Under the pieces are notes generated by a model. The model did no database searches. It saw nothing but the letters and a program-made list of their open reading frames with translations, and was not told where the DNA came from. A stretch of DNA of 64,000 bases from JAGLOK01 sp963675575 (lineage in GTDB: Bacteria > Bacillota > Clostridia > Christensenellales > UMGS416), in the NCBI GenBank assembly GCA_963675575.1, contig OY776378.1, forward strand, positions 1,054,001 to 1,118,000, read 5' to 3'. Every line of letters begins with the position of its first letter. Positions within the stretch are counted from its first letter, which is position 1. Of the stretch, positions 27,397 through 35,364 are shown piece after piece. A program made the translations under genes and the position numbers.

Positions 27397-27425
27397 ATTA
27401 TAAAGGAACTTTAAGCTAATTTCAA
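27397..27425 (-). promoter_or_regulatory. Promoter of serC-serA
   Basis: On the minus strand, TTGAAA (27425-27420), a 17-base spacer and TATAAT (27402-27397) make a near-consensus sigma-A promoter about 80 bases before serC. Confidence 0.7.
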
Positions 27426-27487
27426 ATCATTTCTAAGAAATTGTTAAAAATTTAACTAACTTTTTTGATATTTATTTTTTTAGTCTT

Positions 27488-28690
27488 TTACTCTGCAATG
27501 TTTTGGGTGCGGCGCATGAAGAAAAAGGCGGCGGCTATTCCAAATGCCGCAAGAATTGAAGCGGGTAAGAACATATATTTATAGCTACCAAGGCTTGTGC
27601 GTATAAACCCAGCAAGAGGTGTTCCCAAAAGAGCCCCGACACCATAGGCGCTAAATAACACACCATAGTTTCTTGAATAATTATCTGAACCAAACAACAA
27701 AGCGGTTGCAGTGGGAGCAATAGAAAGCCATGCACCGAGATTCATCCACAGGATGCCAATAGACACAATATATAAAACTATGCTTTGCGTATTAATAAGT
27801 AGCATCGAAAGCGATGACATAAGTATCAAAGAAAAAGAAATAACAATTGTTTTTAGAGGCATGATTTTGTCTGTGAGATAGCCGAAAATCGGACGGCCAA
27901 GTGCGTTAAGCACTGCAAAGAATGAAATCAATAATGCGGCATCAGTTGCATCTATTCCGAAATTCTCTTGACCTATTTGGCTGGTTACGCCGATAACCAT
28001 CAAACCGACAGTAGCACCTATTATGAAACATATCCATAGTCCTATAAAAATGCGTTTTTTTAGTAATTCTCCAATTTTAATCTTTTCTTTTTGATTTGTT
28101 TTGTTTGAAACGGCATCTTTTTTCGGATGATGAAAAAAAAGACCTAATGCAGGTATCAAGATTATAAAAACTAATCCTACATAAATGAAAGTTTGATTTA
28201 CACCCATCTTATTCAATAAAAGCCTTATTATTGGGGCTGTTATGAAAGGCGAAAGTCCAAAACCTGAAAGTAACAGGCCGAGCGCCAGCCCCTTCTTCTT
28301 AGTAAACCAGCCTGATACGACTTTTATTGGAACACCGTAGACTATACCAACTCCGCCTCCCGACATTACTCCATAAAAAAAGACTACTGCATAAAAATTT
28401 CTTACGACACCTGAAAGTAGCCAACCTGCTCCAACAAAAAAACCGCCGATTGCAATCAGAATTTTGGGATTAAGCCTGTCAACTAATTTTCCCGAAAGGA
28501 TCATTAATACTGTATAGGAAAGTAGAAACACTAAATAGGGAAGCCCACTTAGAGTAGCGTTCAGGCCGTAAAGATTTTCAAAAGGAGTTTTAAATACACT
28601 CCAAGAGTAAACCGTTCCCAAACAAACAAAAATGGCCATTCCAAGTATTACAAACAACCATCTTTTTCTTTTTTTCGACTCCAGAGGCAT
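27488..28690 (-). CDS. OFA-type MFS transporter
   Basis: This 400-residue protein has 12 predicted membrane segments and the OFA (oxalate/formate antiporter-like) pattern: GMAIFVCLGTVYSWSVFKTPFE in the first helix, GKLVDRLNPK in the first cytoplasmic loop, GGGVGIVYGVPIKVVSGWF in the fourth-fifth helix, and GRPIFGYLTDKI in the second half. These carriers move small mono- or dicarboxylates. It starts 6 bases after the fused flavoprotein gene, so the two probably act on the same compound. The substrate is not readable. Confidence 0.82.
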   Translation of the reverse strand: MPLESKKRKRWLFVILGMAIFVCLGTVYSWSVFKTPFENLYGLNATLSGLPYLVFLLSYTVLMILSGKLVDRLNPKILIAIGGFFVGAGWLLSGVVRNFYAVVFFYGVMSGGGVGIVYGVPIKVVSGWFTKKKGLALGLLLSGFGLSPFITAPIIRLLLNKMGVNQTFIYVGLVFIILIPALGLFFHHPKKDAVSNKTNQKEKIKIGELLKKRIFIGLWICFIIGATVGLMVIGVTSQIGQENFGIDATDAALLISFFAVLNALGRPIFGYLTDKIMPLKTIVISFSLILMSSLSMLLINTQSIVLYIVSIGILWMNLGAWLSIAPTATALLFGSDNYSRNYGVLFSAYGVGALLGTPLAGFIRTSLGSYKYMFLPASILAAFGIAAAFFFMRRTQNIAE

Positions 28691-28696
28691 TATCGT

Positions 28697-30226
28697 CTAG
28701 TAACCTTTCTTTTTTGCTGTTTCAACTGCAGGGCATTTTTTTAGAGTATTATGAAAATAGCACCCTTTTTTGCATAGCTTGCATTGGGAGATTGCTCCTC
28801 CCTGAAGCGCCCGCTTTGCCCAGTCGTCGTGAATCAAATGATTGCGTCCGACTGCAACCATATCAAAATATTTATTTGTTAGAATATCATTCGCAATTTT
28901 AGGGCTTGTTATTCCATAAACGCCGACAACAGGGATATGAACTTTCTTTTTTACAAGAAAGGCAAGATATGAAACGTTGGAGTGTTTCCATTTTTTTGGC
29001 GCAGAGAATTCTTTGTTATTTATACCGCGTGAAACGCTTAACATATCTGCCCCCGCATTTTGATAGTCAATTGCGGTATTAATAGAATTTTTCAAAGTGG
29101 GAATGTCCACGGCAGTTCTTACACTTATTATAAAATCTTCTGAGCAAAGCTCTTTTATTCTTTTGATGACCGTTGTACCGAAATACGAACTTGTTTTATA
29201 TTCATCTTTTCTCTTATTAATAGATGGACATGAAAATTGATTTATAAGATACCCGTGGCAGCCGTGAAGTTCAACGCCGTCAAATCCGCACTTTTGAGCT
29301 CTCAAAGCAGCTTGTGCAAAGCTTTCTACAGCTTTGTTCGCTTGCGCGGTTGTCATTTTCTTTGCTCTGTAAATGCCATCTTTATAGTCGCTTGAAGACA
29401 TTGGCTTAGTAAGCTTTTTATCTGATTTATATCCTCCGTGCTGTAGCTGTATAAATATTTTGGCGCCATGCTCTTTAACTTCGGCGGTAAGCTTTTTAAA
29501 TTGATCTATATATTTATCGCTCCAGAGCCTTAGCCCATTTTCAGAACATAATCCGTTTTTATCAACAGCAGTTGCTTCCACAACTACAAGACCCGTGCCG
29601 TTTTTTGCCCGAGAAATATAATACTCATAGTCGCTTTCGTCCAACATGCCGTTTTCGCGCTTATGCCCTATCCGAAAAAGAGGGGGCATCACTATACGGT
29701 TTTTAATCTTAAGATTATTTATTGTTATGGGGTCAGATATTTTTGTGTTGCTATTTTGGTTTGTGTTTCCTTTTGCGCTTACACCTTCGATATCCATTGC
29801 TACAATAGTTGTCTTCACATCATTTTTATCTATTGTTTTTTTCGCCTCATTAGGATACTTTTTCATATATTTTTTAATGATGGCATCGTAGGCTTTTTTT
29901 CTTTCATAATCTTCATTTACAATCCTTAGGGCTCCGTGAACCATTGCACTTTTATAATCTACAGTGGCCTTTTCTGACAACACCTTTGCCTTTGATACGA
30001 AAACAAAATGTCCCTTAGGACTCTTTTTTATAATATCCAGCTTAAGTCCTTCATTTGCGCAATGGAAATATAAAATTTCCCCGTCCAAAGCGGGGGAGAG
30101 GGGAACACCGTATGGGCTGCCGTCTAAGCTGAGAGACAACACTCCGAACTTAGCTTTTTCTATTATTTTGAAAGCCTCTTTTTCGGAAAGCTTTTTTTCA
30201 ATTCTTCTCATTTGATTATAATTCAT
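28697..30226 (-). CDS. Fused pyridoxamine-oxidase-like (NimA type) and Old Yellow Enzyme-type flavoprotein
   Basis: Residues 1-150 resemble NimA-type pyridoxamine 5'-phosphate oxidase-like flavin-binding proteins (FGVLSLSLDGSPYGVPLSPA, YFHCANEGLKLDIIKKSP). Residues about 165-509 are an Old Yellow Enzyme-type NADH:flavin oxidoreductase barrel (IQLQHGGYKS, FDGVELHGCHGYLINQF, GRNHLIHDDW). The C-terminus carries a C-x2-C-x3-C-x8-C set (CKLCKKGC to C) like the iron-sulfur cysteines of 2,4-dienoyl-CoA reductase relatives, though the large C-terminal NAD-binding domain is missing. AAAAGGAT lies before the ATG. The upstream ArsR gene and downstream transporter suggest an inducible reductive pathway; the substrate is unknown. 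Confidence 0.8.
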   Translation of the reverse strand: MNYNQMRRIEKKLSEKEAFKIIEKAKFGVLSLSLDGSPYGVPLSPALDGEILYFHCANEGLKLDIIKKSPKGHFVFVSKAKVLSEKATVDYKSAMVHGALRIVNEDYERKKAYDAIIKKYMKKYPNEAKKTIDKNDVKTTIVAMDIEGVSAKGNTNQNSNTKISDPITINNLKIKNRIVMPPLFRIGHKRENGMLDESDYEYYISRAKNGTGLVVVEATAVDKNGLCSENGLRLWSDKYIDQFKKLTAEVKEHGAKIFIQLQHGGYKSDKKLTKPMSSSDYKDGIYRAKKMTTAQANKAVESFAQAALRAQKCGFDGVELHGCHGYLINQFSCPSINKRKDEYKTSSYFGTTVIKRIKELCSEDFIISVRTAVDIPTLKNSINTAIDYQNAGADMLSVSRGINNKEFSAPKKWKHSNVSYLAFLVKKKVHIPVVGVYGITSPKIANDILTNKYFDMVAVGRNHLIHDDWAKRALQGGAISQCKLCKKGCYFHNTLKKCPAVETAKKKGY

Positions 30227-30337
30227 ACAATATCCTTTTATGAGATTTTAACATTGTGTCATCTTCTTTTCAAGGATTTGAGCTAAATACCTTTTAAGTG
30301 GATTTTTAAATTTGAAAAGGATGTAAATATATAGAAA

Positions 30338-30362
30338 GACTACCGAACCTTTATCGGTAGTC
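30338..30362 (-). terminator. Terminator after the ArsR-family gene
   Basis: GACTACCGA (30338-30346) pairs with TCGGTAGTC (30354-30362). Read on the minus strand the stem is followed by TTTCTATATAT, a modest T-rich tail just after the regulator's stop. Confidence 0.65.
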
Positions 30363-30388
30363 ACACACTCCATACACCTAAAACTGAT

Positions 30389-30664
30389 TTAATAGAACAA
30401 AGAGTCAACTAACATTTTGGCGTCTTCGTCAACAACCGTATAGTTTATTTCCTGCCCATTTCTTTTTCCCTTAATGATACCAGCTGTTTTTAATTTTGCC
30501 AGATGAGCTGAGACGCTGGGCTGCGGAATACCCAATTGCTGTTGAATTCCTGTGACGTTAGTCGTCTGATTTAAGAGACCTCGAACTATGCATAATCTGT
30601 GCGGATGCGACAAAGCTTTAAGCTTGTCGGATAATTCTGTGACTCTTATCATGTCATTTGTCAT
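30389..30664 (-). CDS. ArsR-family winged-helix regulator
   Basis: This protein of about 91 residues has the ArsR/SmtB fold, with ALSHPHRLCIVRGLL in the first helices, the recognition helix in IPQPSVSAHLAKLKTAGII, and the wing GKRNGQEINYTV. No clear metal-binding ELxCxC motif is present, so it may sense something other than metal, or a redox signal through its single cysteine. The start is the ATG at 30664, with AAGGAG 6 bases upstream; a TTG seven codons earlier overlaps that box. It lies upstream of the fused flavoprotein and transporter genes and is a likely regulator of them. Confidence 0.82.
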   Translation of the reverse strand: MTNDMIRVTELSDKLKALSHPHRLCIVRGLLNQTTNVTGIQQQLGIPQPSVSAHLAKLKTAGIIKGKRNGQEINYTVVDEDAKMLVDSLFY

Positions 30665-30720
30665 TTTTTTCTCCTTTTTATCCAACAGGGGACTTCATAT
30701 TTCCTGATATCGATAATTAT

Positions 30721-30736
30721 TAGGTTTAATTACCTA
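30721..30736. promoter_or_regulatory. Possible operator of the ArsR-family regulator
   Basis: TAGGT and ACCTA are inverted 5-base arms six bases apart, about 57 bases upstream of the regulator start. The size suits an ArsR-type dimer site, but the arms are short and the call is tentative. Confidence 0.25.
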
Positions 30737-30846
30737 TATTTTATTTATAAACAAAAAAATCATGATTTAAACATATGTAGAAAAAAAAATATGTAAATAT
30801 AGGGAAAATTCTATTTTGTAAAATAATTATTTAGATTAATTTATAT

Positions 30847-30872
30847 AAAAAAACTGCCTAGGCCGTTTTTTT
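30847..30872 (-). terminator. Terminator at the end of the pilus operon
   Basis: AAAAAAAC (30847-30854), the self-complementary core GCCTAGGC and GTTTTTTT (30865-30872) form a stem with T-rich edges in both directions, 13 bases beyond the pilO stop. Confidence 0.75.
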
Positions 30873-30884
30873 AGAAGCTAATTA

Positions 30885-31568
30885 TCACGGCTCTTCCTGA
30901 GTTATTTGTTTTTCAAAAGGGTTCACGTTATTGTATGGACCTATCATAAACGGATAGTTTGTTTCAGTTACCATGCCTGGTATTGTAAAGCAGTCCACCG
31001 TCATTTCTACATAAAGATAATCTTCATCAGCCTGTTCGGTGGGCACTTCGTCCTCGGTGGTAAGCTGAGGACCTAACAACAACTCTGGTTCTTGAAATGA
31101 TACATTAAGATATATAATCCTATTTCTGAACGGAGCATTGTAAAATGAATCCAGTATAATTTCTAAATCAGGATAAGTAGTAAAATAAGACATCAAAATC
31201 TGTGATGTTTGGTAGTATTCGTTGATGGAAACCTCCGGAGCAAATCTCACAGAAGGCTTGGATGCTATACCGCTAAAAGTTTCTTCAATGAAAACAAGCA
31301 TATATGGTTCGTCAATGCCTTTTGGTATATTGAAAAACTCTTCTTCCACACCGGCAAGTTCATTGTTTAATTTTTCTTTATCGCGAATTATAGACTGCTG
31401 TTCGTTTTGAAGCGTTAAAAGCCTTTGGTTGCTCGTTGTAAGATTTACTTCTAAGTCTATCATTTTGTCTTGATATGGGCGAAAAAAATAGTTGTAATAA
31501 ACCGCTCCCGATACAATAAATATCAAAGCTATAAGCAACAATATTTCTTTTGTTGAAAGTTTTCTCAT
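30885..31568 (-). CDS. pilO: PilO-like type IV pilus inner-membrane protein
   Basis: This 227-residue protein has one N-terminal membrane helix (about residues 8-26), a coiled-coil stretch (about 32-75) and a C-terminal alpha-beta domain, the PilO layout. It would pair with PilN and PilM to form the alignment platform under the pilus. Sequence similarity in this family is low, so the call leans on its place directly after pilN, with a 4-base TGATGA overlap. It is the last gene of the pilus locus. Confidence 0.75.
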   Translation of the reverse strand: MRKLSTKEILLLIALIFIVSGAVYYNYFFRPYQDKMIDLEVNLTTSNQRLLTLQNEQQSIIRDKEKLNNELAGVEEEFFNIPKGIDEPYMLVFIEETFSGIASKPSVRFAPEVSINEYYQTSQILMSYFTTYPDLEIILDSFYNAPFRNRIIYLNVSFQEPELLLGPQLTTEDEVPTEQADEDYLYVEMTVDCFTIPGMVTETNYPFMIGPYNNVNPFEKQITQEEP

Positions 31569-32176
31569 CAGCCTGCCTCCGTCATTTCGTCTATATTTTC
31601 TTCAGCGGAGTAGGTGAGTGCTAGTTGGAATCTTCTTATAATTGGAAGCTCGGCTCCAGTAGACAAAGCTTCCTGCATATCAGCGAAATTTGGTTCCGCA
31701 GGCTCGGTTAGCGAGATATTGGAATTTGAAAAAAGCTCATTTGCTCTTAGGTTCACTATGAATTGAGCCACAAGCGAATCATTTTGTGCCGTACCTTCTA
31801 TTGTTAGTCCGTCAGACGTGATTATCATATCAGTTAACAATATTTCCTCCGGGCATGCCTGCTCCACAATATTTAGCAGATTTATGGAGTCGTTATCCGA
31901 ATGCATCGTCCTTAAAACTGTTTGTTTTTTAGATTCTATTTCCGAAAGCTGCTCTCTAAGCAATTGGTATTCACTTTCAACATACTCAAGCTCAGCAACT
32001 TTTTGCTGAAGCAATGCATATTCGTCTTCTTTCACCTGCAGCCTTTGTTTAGGAATTGTTATAGCCAGATAGGCTGTCGCGGCATAAAGCACTACTATTA
32101 GAAGCACCGGTAAAAAGAATTTATTTATTGAAGACTGGCTTTCCGCTTTTGGTATTAGGTTTAAATCTCTTTTCAC
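31568..32176 (-). CDS. pilN: PilN-like type IV pilus assembly protein
   Basis: The protein has the PilN order: a short cytoplasmic N-terminus with RDLNLIPK (the conserved segment that binds PilM), one membrane helix (about residues 18-38), a coiled coil and a ferredoxin-like periplasmic-type domain, here outside the cell membrane. The frame is open to 32284 inside pilM, but the GTG at 32176 lies right after the pilM stop with GAGAGG upstream and gives the conserved N-terminus, so the product is about 203 residues. Confidence 0.82.
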   Translation of the reverse strand: MKRDLNLIPKAESQSSINKFFLPVLLIVVLYAATAYLAITIPKQRLQVKEDEYALLQQKVAELEYVESEYQLLREQLSEIESKKQTVLRTMHSDNDSINLLNIVEQACPEEILLTDMIITSDGLTIEGTAQNDSLVAQFIVNLRANELFSNSNISLTEPAEPNFADMQEALSTGAELPIIRRFQLALTYSAEENIDEMTEAG

Positions 32177-32177
32177 T

Positions 32178-33206
32178 TTATACCTCTCTGAAAGTCGCGC
32201 CAACCGCTGCCGCATAAATGGAGCAATTGGGTATAACTGGATGTTTTGCAAATATGGGATCCATAAGTGTTTCAAGCGACTCAACTTCTATATCAAAGTT
32301 TTTTTGCAGATACTCTGCAAATCCGGGCAGAAGAGCGCCGCCACCGCATATAAACACTTTGTCAATCATTTCGTGATTGTTTCTGTTTGTAAAATAGTCA
32401 AACACTCTGCTGGCTTCAAAAATAACTTGGTCAGCATATTCTGTAACCACTTTTTGAGCGGGGGAGAGGGAAGAAAAATAGTCTTCCTGCCTTTTTGAGG
32501 TTTCCGCTGCAAGTGCGTCAATGCCCAAAACTTCGGCTAAATCTTCAGTTAAGATATCTCCGCCGATTGCGGCAACTTTGTTTACAAAGAAATGACCGTT
32601 AAGATAAGTTGTAATATTAGCAGTTTCAGAGCCCAAGTCTATCACACCGAAATTATAAGTAGGCTCATTTTGGACTCCAAGGAGATAGCGGATCATTTTT
32701 TCCTGAGAGTTCTCTGATATGTCTATAGCGGATACTTTAATTCCCGCTTTCTTAAAGCATTCTATGTACATCTTAAGAGGGGCTTTGGGGATAGCTACCA
32801 CCATTACTCTAATCTGAGTTGAGGCTTCGTCTGCGAGCTCATCTTGGATGCTGTAATCAATGGAATAATTATCTGTGTTTACCGGCAGATAAGCGGAAAT
32901 TTCGCTTATAACGTTTTCGTAAATTTGAGCATCATTCATCACAGGCAAAAGTATATGCCGAATGATGACATCTGTTCCACCTAAGCTTAATATGCATTTG
33001 GAACCGGAAATGCGGCCCGCCCTCTTTGCGGCTTTTATTGTGTCTATCAAAAGCTCGGGGGTGCTGACCTGCATTTTACTTACAACTCCGTCAGGGAGAT
33101 CAAATGAAACAGCTTGAGTTATTTTGCCCCTTCCATTGTTGCTTACCAGCTGAAGAGTACTCGCACCTATATCTGCGCCTATTATTTTTCTGCTTTTTAA
33201 GGCCAT
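32178..33206 (-). CDS. pilM: PilM-like type IV pilus assembly ATPase-fold protein
   Basis: This 342-residue actin-like protein begins IIGADIGASTLQLV (phosphate-1 loop), has GVIDLGSETANITTYLNG (phosphate-2) and FICGGGALLPGFAEYL (adenosine motif). PilM sits in the cytoplasm and binds the PilN tail. GGAAGGTGG precedes the ATG. The spacing to pilN is only a base or two, a standard pilM-pilN-pilO order; no pilQ secretin is present, as expected for a single-membrane cell. Confidence 0.9.
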   Translation of the reverse strand: MALKSRKIIGADIGASTLQLVSNNGRGKITQAVSFDLPDGVVSKMQVSTPELLIDTIKAAKRAGRISGSKCILSLGGTDVIIRHILLPVMNDAQIYENVISEISAYLPVNTDNYSIDYSIQDELADEASTQIRVMVVAIPKAPLKMYIECFKKAGIKVSAIDISENSQEKMIRYLLGVQNEPTYNFGVIDLGSETANITTYLNGHFFVNKVAAIGGDILTEDLAEVLGIDALAAETSKRQEDYFSSLSPAQKVVTEYADQVIFEASRVFDYFTNRNNHEMIDKVFICGGGALLPGFAEYLQKNFDIEVESLETLMDPIFAKHPVIPNCSIYAAAVGATFREV

Positions 33207-33300
33207 ATTCCACCTTCCGGTTTAACGTATATTGCGAAACTTCAATATACGTAATTTATAATATATATATTATACCCTAAATTCATACAAATCAAACGCT

Positions 33301-35280
33301 TTAATTATAAATCTCGCTTATATACACTTCAGAATAGTAGGGCATTGTTATAATCGGCTCGGGAAGAGTGTGCTCAAAACCAACTCCGTCTAAGACATCG
33401 GCCAAAGAGCCCGTATTCGAATTTGGATTACCTATCATGGCCTGTAAGGCCGCCAAATTCATATATGCACCCTCTCCGAAGACCAAGATATCTTTTGCAT
33501 CGGAAGAATCGTCATCTTCGAGTGAATATACATTGCCCTTTGCCATGACCTGAACTCCGGCTGGAGTGGATGATGTAGCGGTTCCGCTAGCACTGTAGTA
33601 GAAATTTTCATTTGTATAAATCAGCGAGCTTTGCATTGTGTCCATGCTTCCTGACCAAGAATTGTCATAAATAGCGTCTTCTTCAGAGTACATGAGGGAG
33701 GTTTTGATGCTATATCCAGAAGCAAGTTCTAACATTAAATTTTCCCCTGAGTAAAAATAACTGTTAGTAAAACTGGAGTTGATGATTTGAAGATCATCTT
33801 GTGCAGCCAATATGCAGTTGCTGGAGTAATATTGTGTCTGGCTTCCCATATAAAGCCTTGAGCTGTCAATTATTATATTGTCGTTTGCATATATTTCAGT
33901 GTTGTTCATGCCGTAAGTGGCGATAATGACATCATCTCCGGCAGTAATTTTATTGTTTGACTTCATGTAGGTGGAAACTATCGAGATGTCCCCGGATGCG
34001 GCTTCAAATGTGCAGTTGTTTATCTGATCGATAAGGGGATTGTCTAGATAACTTTGTCCGTTTATCGCGATTGAGCCTCCCGCATAAAATGCGGAATTGT
34101 CTATTACATCATCCTGGTCGTCAGCATATGCGGAAGTGATTGTAATATTTCCTCCCGCAGTCATATAAGTGTCTTCAATCCTGCCACTCTTATGGCTTGC
34201 ACCGTGTCCGCCTTGCCCCAATATAATGCTAATATTGCCTCCGGCGTAATAATACATAGGTTGATGGCCGTTTGACCAGAAATTTGACGCGTTTATAACC
34301 ATATTGCCTTCGACATAGACATTTGATCCTTTAAGCCTATCAGGATCCCCAGCGTTGTTTAAATAAAAATTGCCTGCAACATAAATGTCGCAATTATTGA
34401 CTTGGACATCCTCAATAGTTAGGTCACCCGCACAATATATATTTTTACTGCCGATATTCTGGTCTATGATAGTGCTTGTGTCAAAATAATATTTATTGCT
34501 TGCGGTTCCCGGAGTTACAGGAGTCGGCAGGGAAGGATTGGCTATTGATTTGTCAAATTGGTTATAAAAAAGCTTCCAAATCAAAAGATCTTCTACATAT
34601 GCGTTGTTTACGTTTAAGCTTGTGGCGGAAAATCCACAGGGATTAACCACTTCGCCGCCCATAGTAGCAGTCCCTGAGACGGTCAGGTGGTTTTCAGTAC
34701 CTTCGCAGTCAACCTCGGTGTTTCCGCCCAAAAGGAGCATGCTGTCCGTTAGCGCGGGAGCTGAAGTCCATTGATATTTAAGAGGCGCTGCATCCACCCG
34801 AAGGCTGCCTCTCACTGTTCTGGAAACGCCGTCAATAGTTGTTGTACATGTTACATTGAAAGTGGTGCCCAGGTAGCCGCTGGACTGAGTTGTAGGCGTG
34901 TTCATTGTGCATGTAACTGTTGTTTTTCCGTCAAGCTCGTTTTGAACAAAATCAGGCTCTGCAAGTATTGAGTTTTCTCCGACAAGCCTTCCTTGAAGGT
35001 ATGTGAAAAAGCTTGAATAAAGAGCTTGATATGCAGTGTAGCTTGATGAGTTTTTCATTGTCATGTAGTATTGTGAAACTTCATTTTTTATTGTTGAAAT
35101 AGCAACTTGCGCTGCATTTTCTGAAGCGTAATACGAGCGTTCGTTTACCGTCACAACATCGGTCGCCGTGAGGTTATTCATTGAGTTTGAAATAACACCC
35201 ATTCCAACAACAACCAACACTGTCATAATTACTAATACTGTTAGCAGCGCGGAACCTTTTTTGTTTATTTTATTTTTCAT
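33301..35280 (-). CDS. Giant PilX-like pilus-associated beta-helical protein (copy 2)
   Basis: About 659 residues. The N-terminus (KKGSALLTVLVIMTVLVVVG) is a type IV pilin-like signal with Gly-Ser at the cleavage point and no glutamate at position +5, as in PilX/GspK-like minor pilins. The conserved NERSYYASENAAQVAISTIK follows. From about residue 270 to 600 the sequence is a run of AGGNI/AGGDI-type strands every 25-35 residues, suggesting a right-handed beta-solenoid. The start at ATG 35280 follows GGATGTGA, the same ribosome binding site as its upstream paralogue. It could be a tip adhesin or display protein; this is inference. Confidence 0.7.
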   Translation of the reverse strand: MKNKINKKGSALLTVLVIMTVLVVVGMGVISNSMNNLTATDVVTVNERSYYASENAAQVAISTIKNEVSQYYMTMKNSSSYTAYQALYSSFFTYLQGRLVGENSILAEPDFVQNELDGKTTVTCTMNTPTTQSSGYLGTTFNVTCTTTIDGVSRTVRGSLRVDAAPLKYQWTSAPALTDSMLLLGGNTEVDCEGTENHLTVSGTATMGGEVVNPCGFSATSLNVNNAYVEDLLIWKLFYNQFDKSIANPSLPTPVTPGTASNKYYFDTSTIIDQNIGSKNIYCAGDLTIEDVQVNNCDIYVAGNFYLNNAGDPDRLKGSNVYVEGNMVINASNFWSNGHQPMYYYAGGNISIILGQGGHGASHKSGRIEDTYMTAGGNITITSAYADDQDDVIDNSAFYAGGSIAINGQSYLDNPLIDQINNCTFEAASGDISIVSTYMKSNNKITAGDDVIIATYGMNNTEIYANDNIIIDSSRLYMGSQTQYYSSNCILAAQDDLQIINSSFTNSYFYSGENLMLELASGYSIKTSLMYSEEDAIYDNSWSGSMDTMQSSLIYTNENFYYSASGTATSSTPAGVQVMAKGNVYSLEDDDSSDAKDILVFGEGAYMNLAALQAMIGNPNSNTGSLADVLDGVGFEHTLPEPIITMPYYSEVYISEIYN

Positions 35281-35364
35281 AAATCTCACATCCGTCTTTA
35301 GACAGTTACTGTTTAGCTCTAATCAGATTGTAAACAGATTTTTCCTCTAAGTCAAAGATATACT

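Noticed and set aside
32177..32284. Longer PilN start overlapping pilM by about 100 bases
   Set aside because: A GTG right after the pilM stop with GAGAGG upstream gives the known PilN N-terminal RDLNLIP segment.
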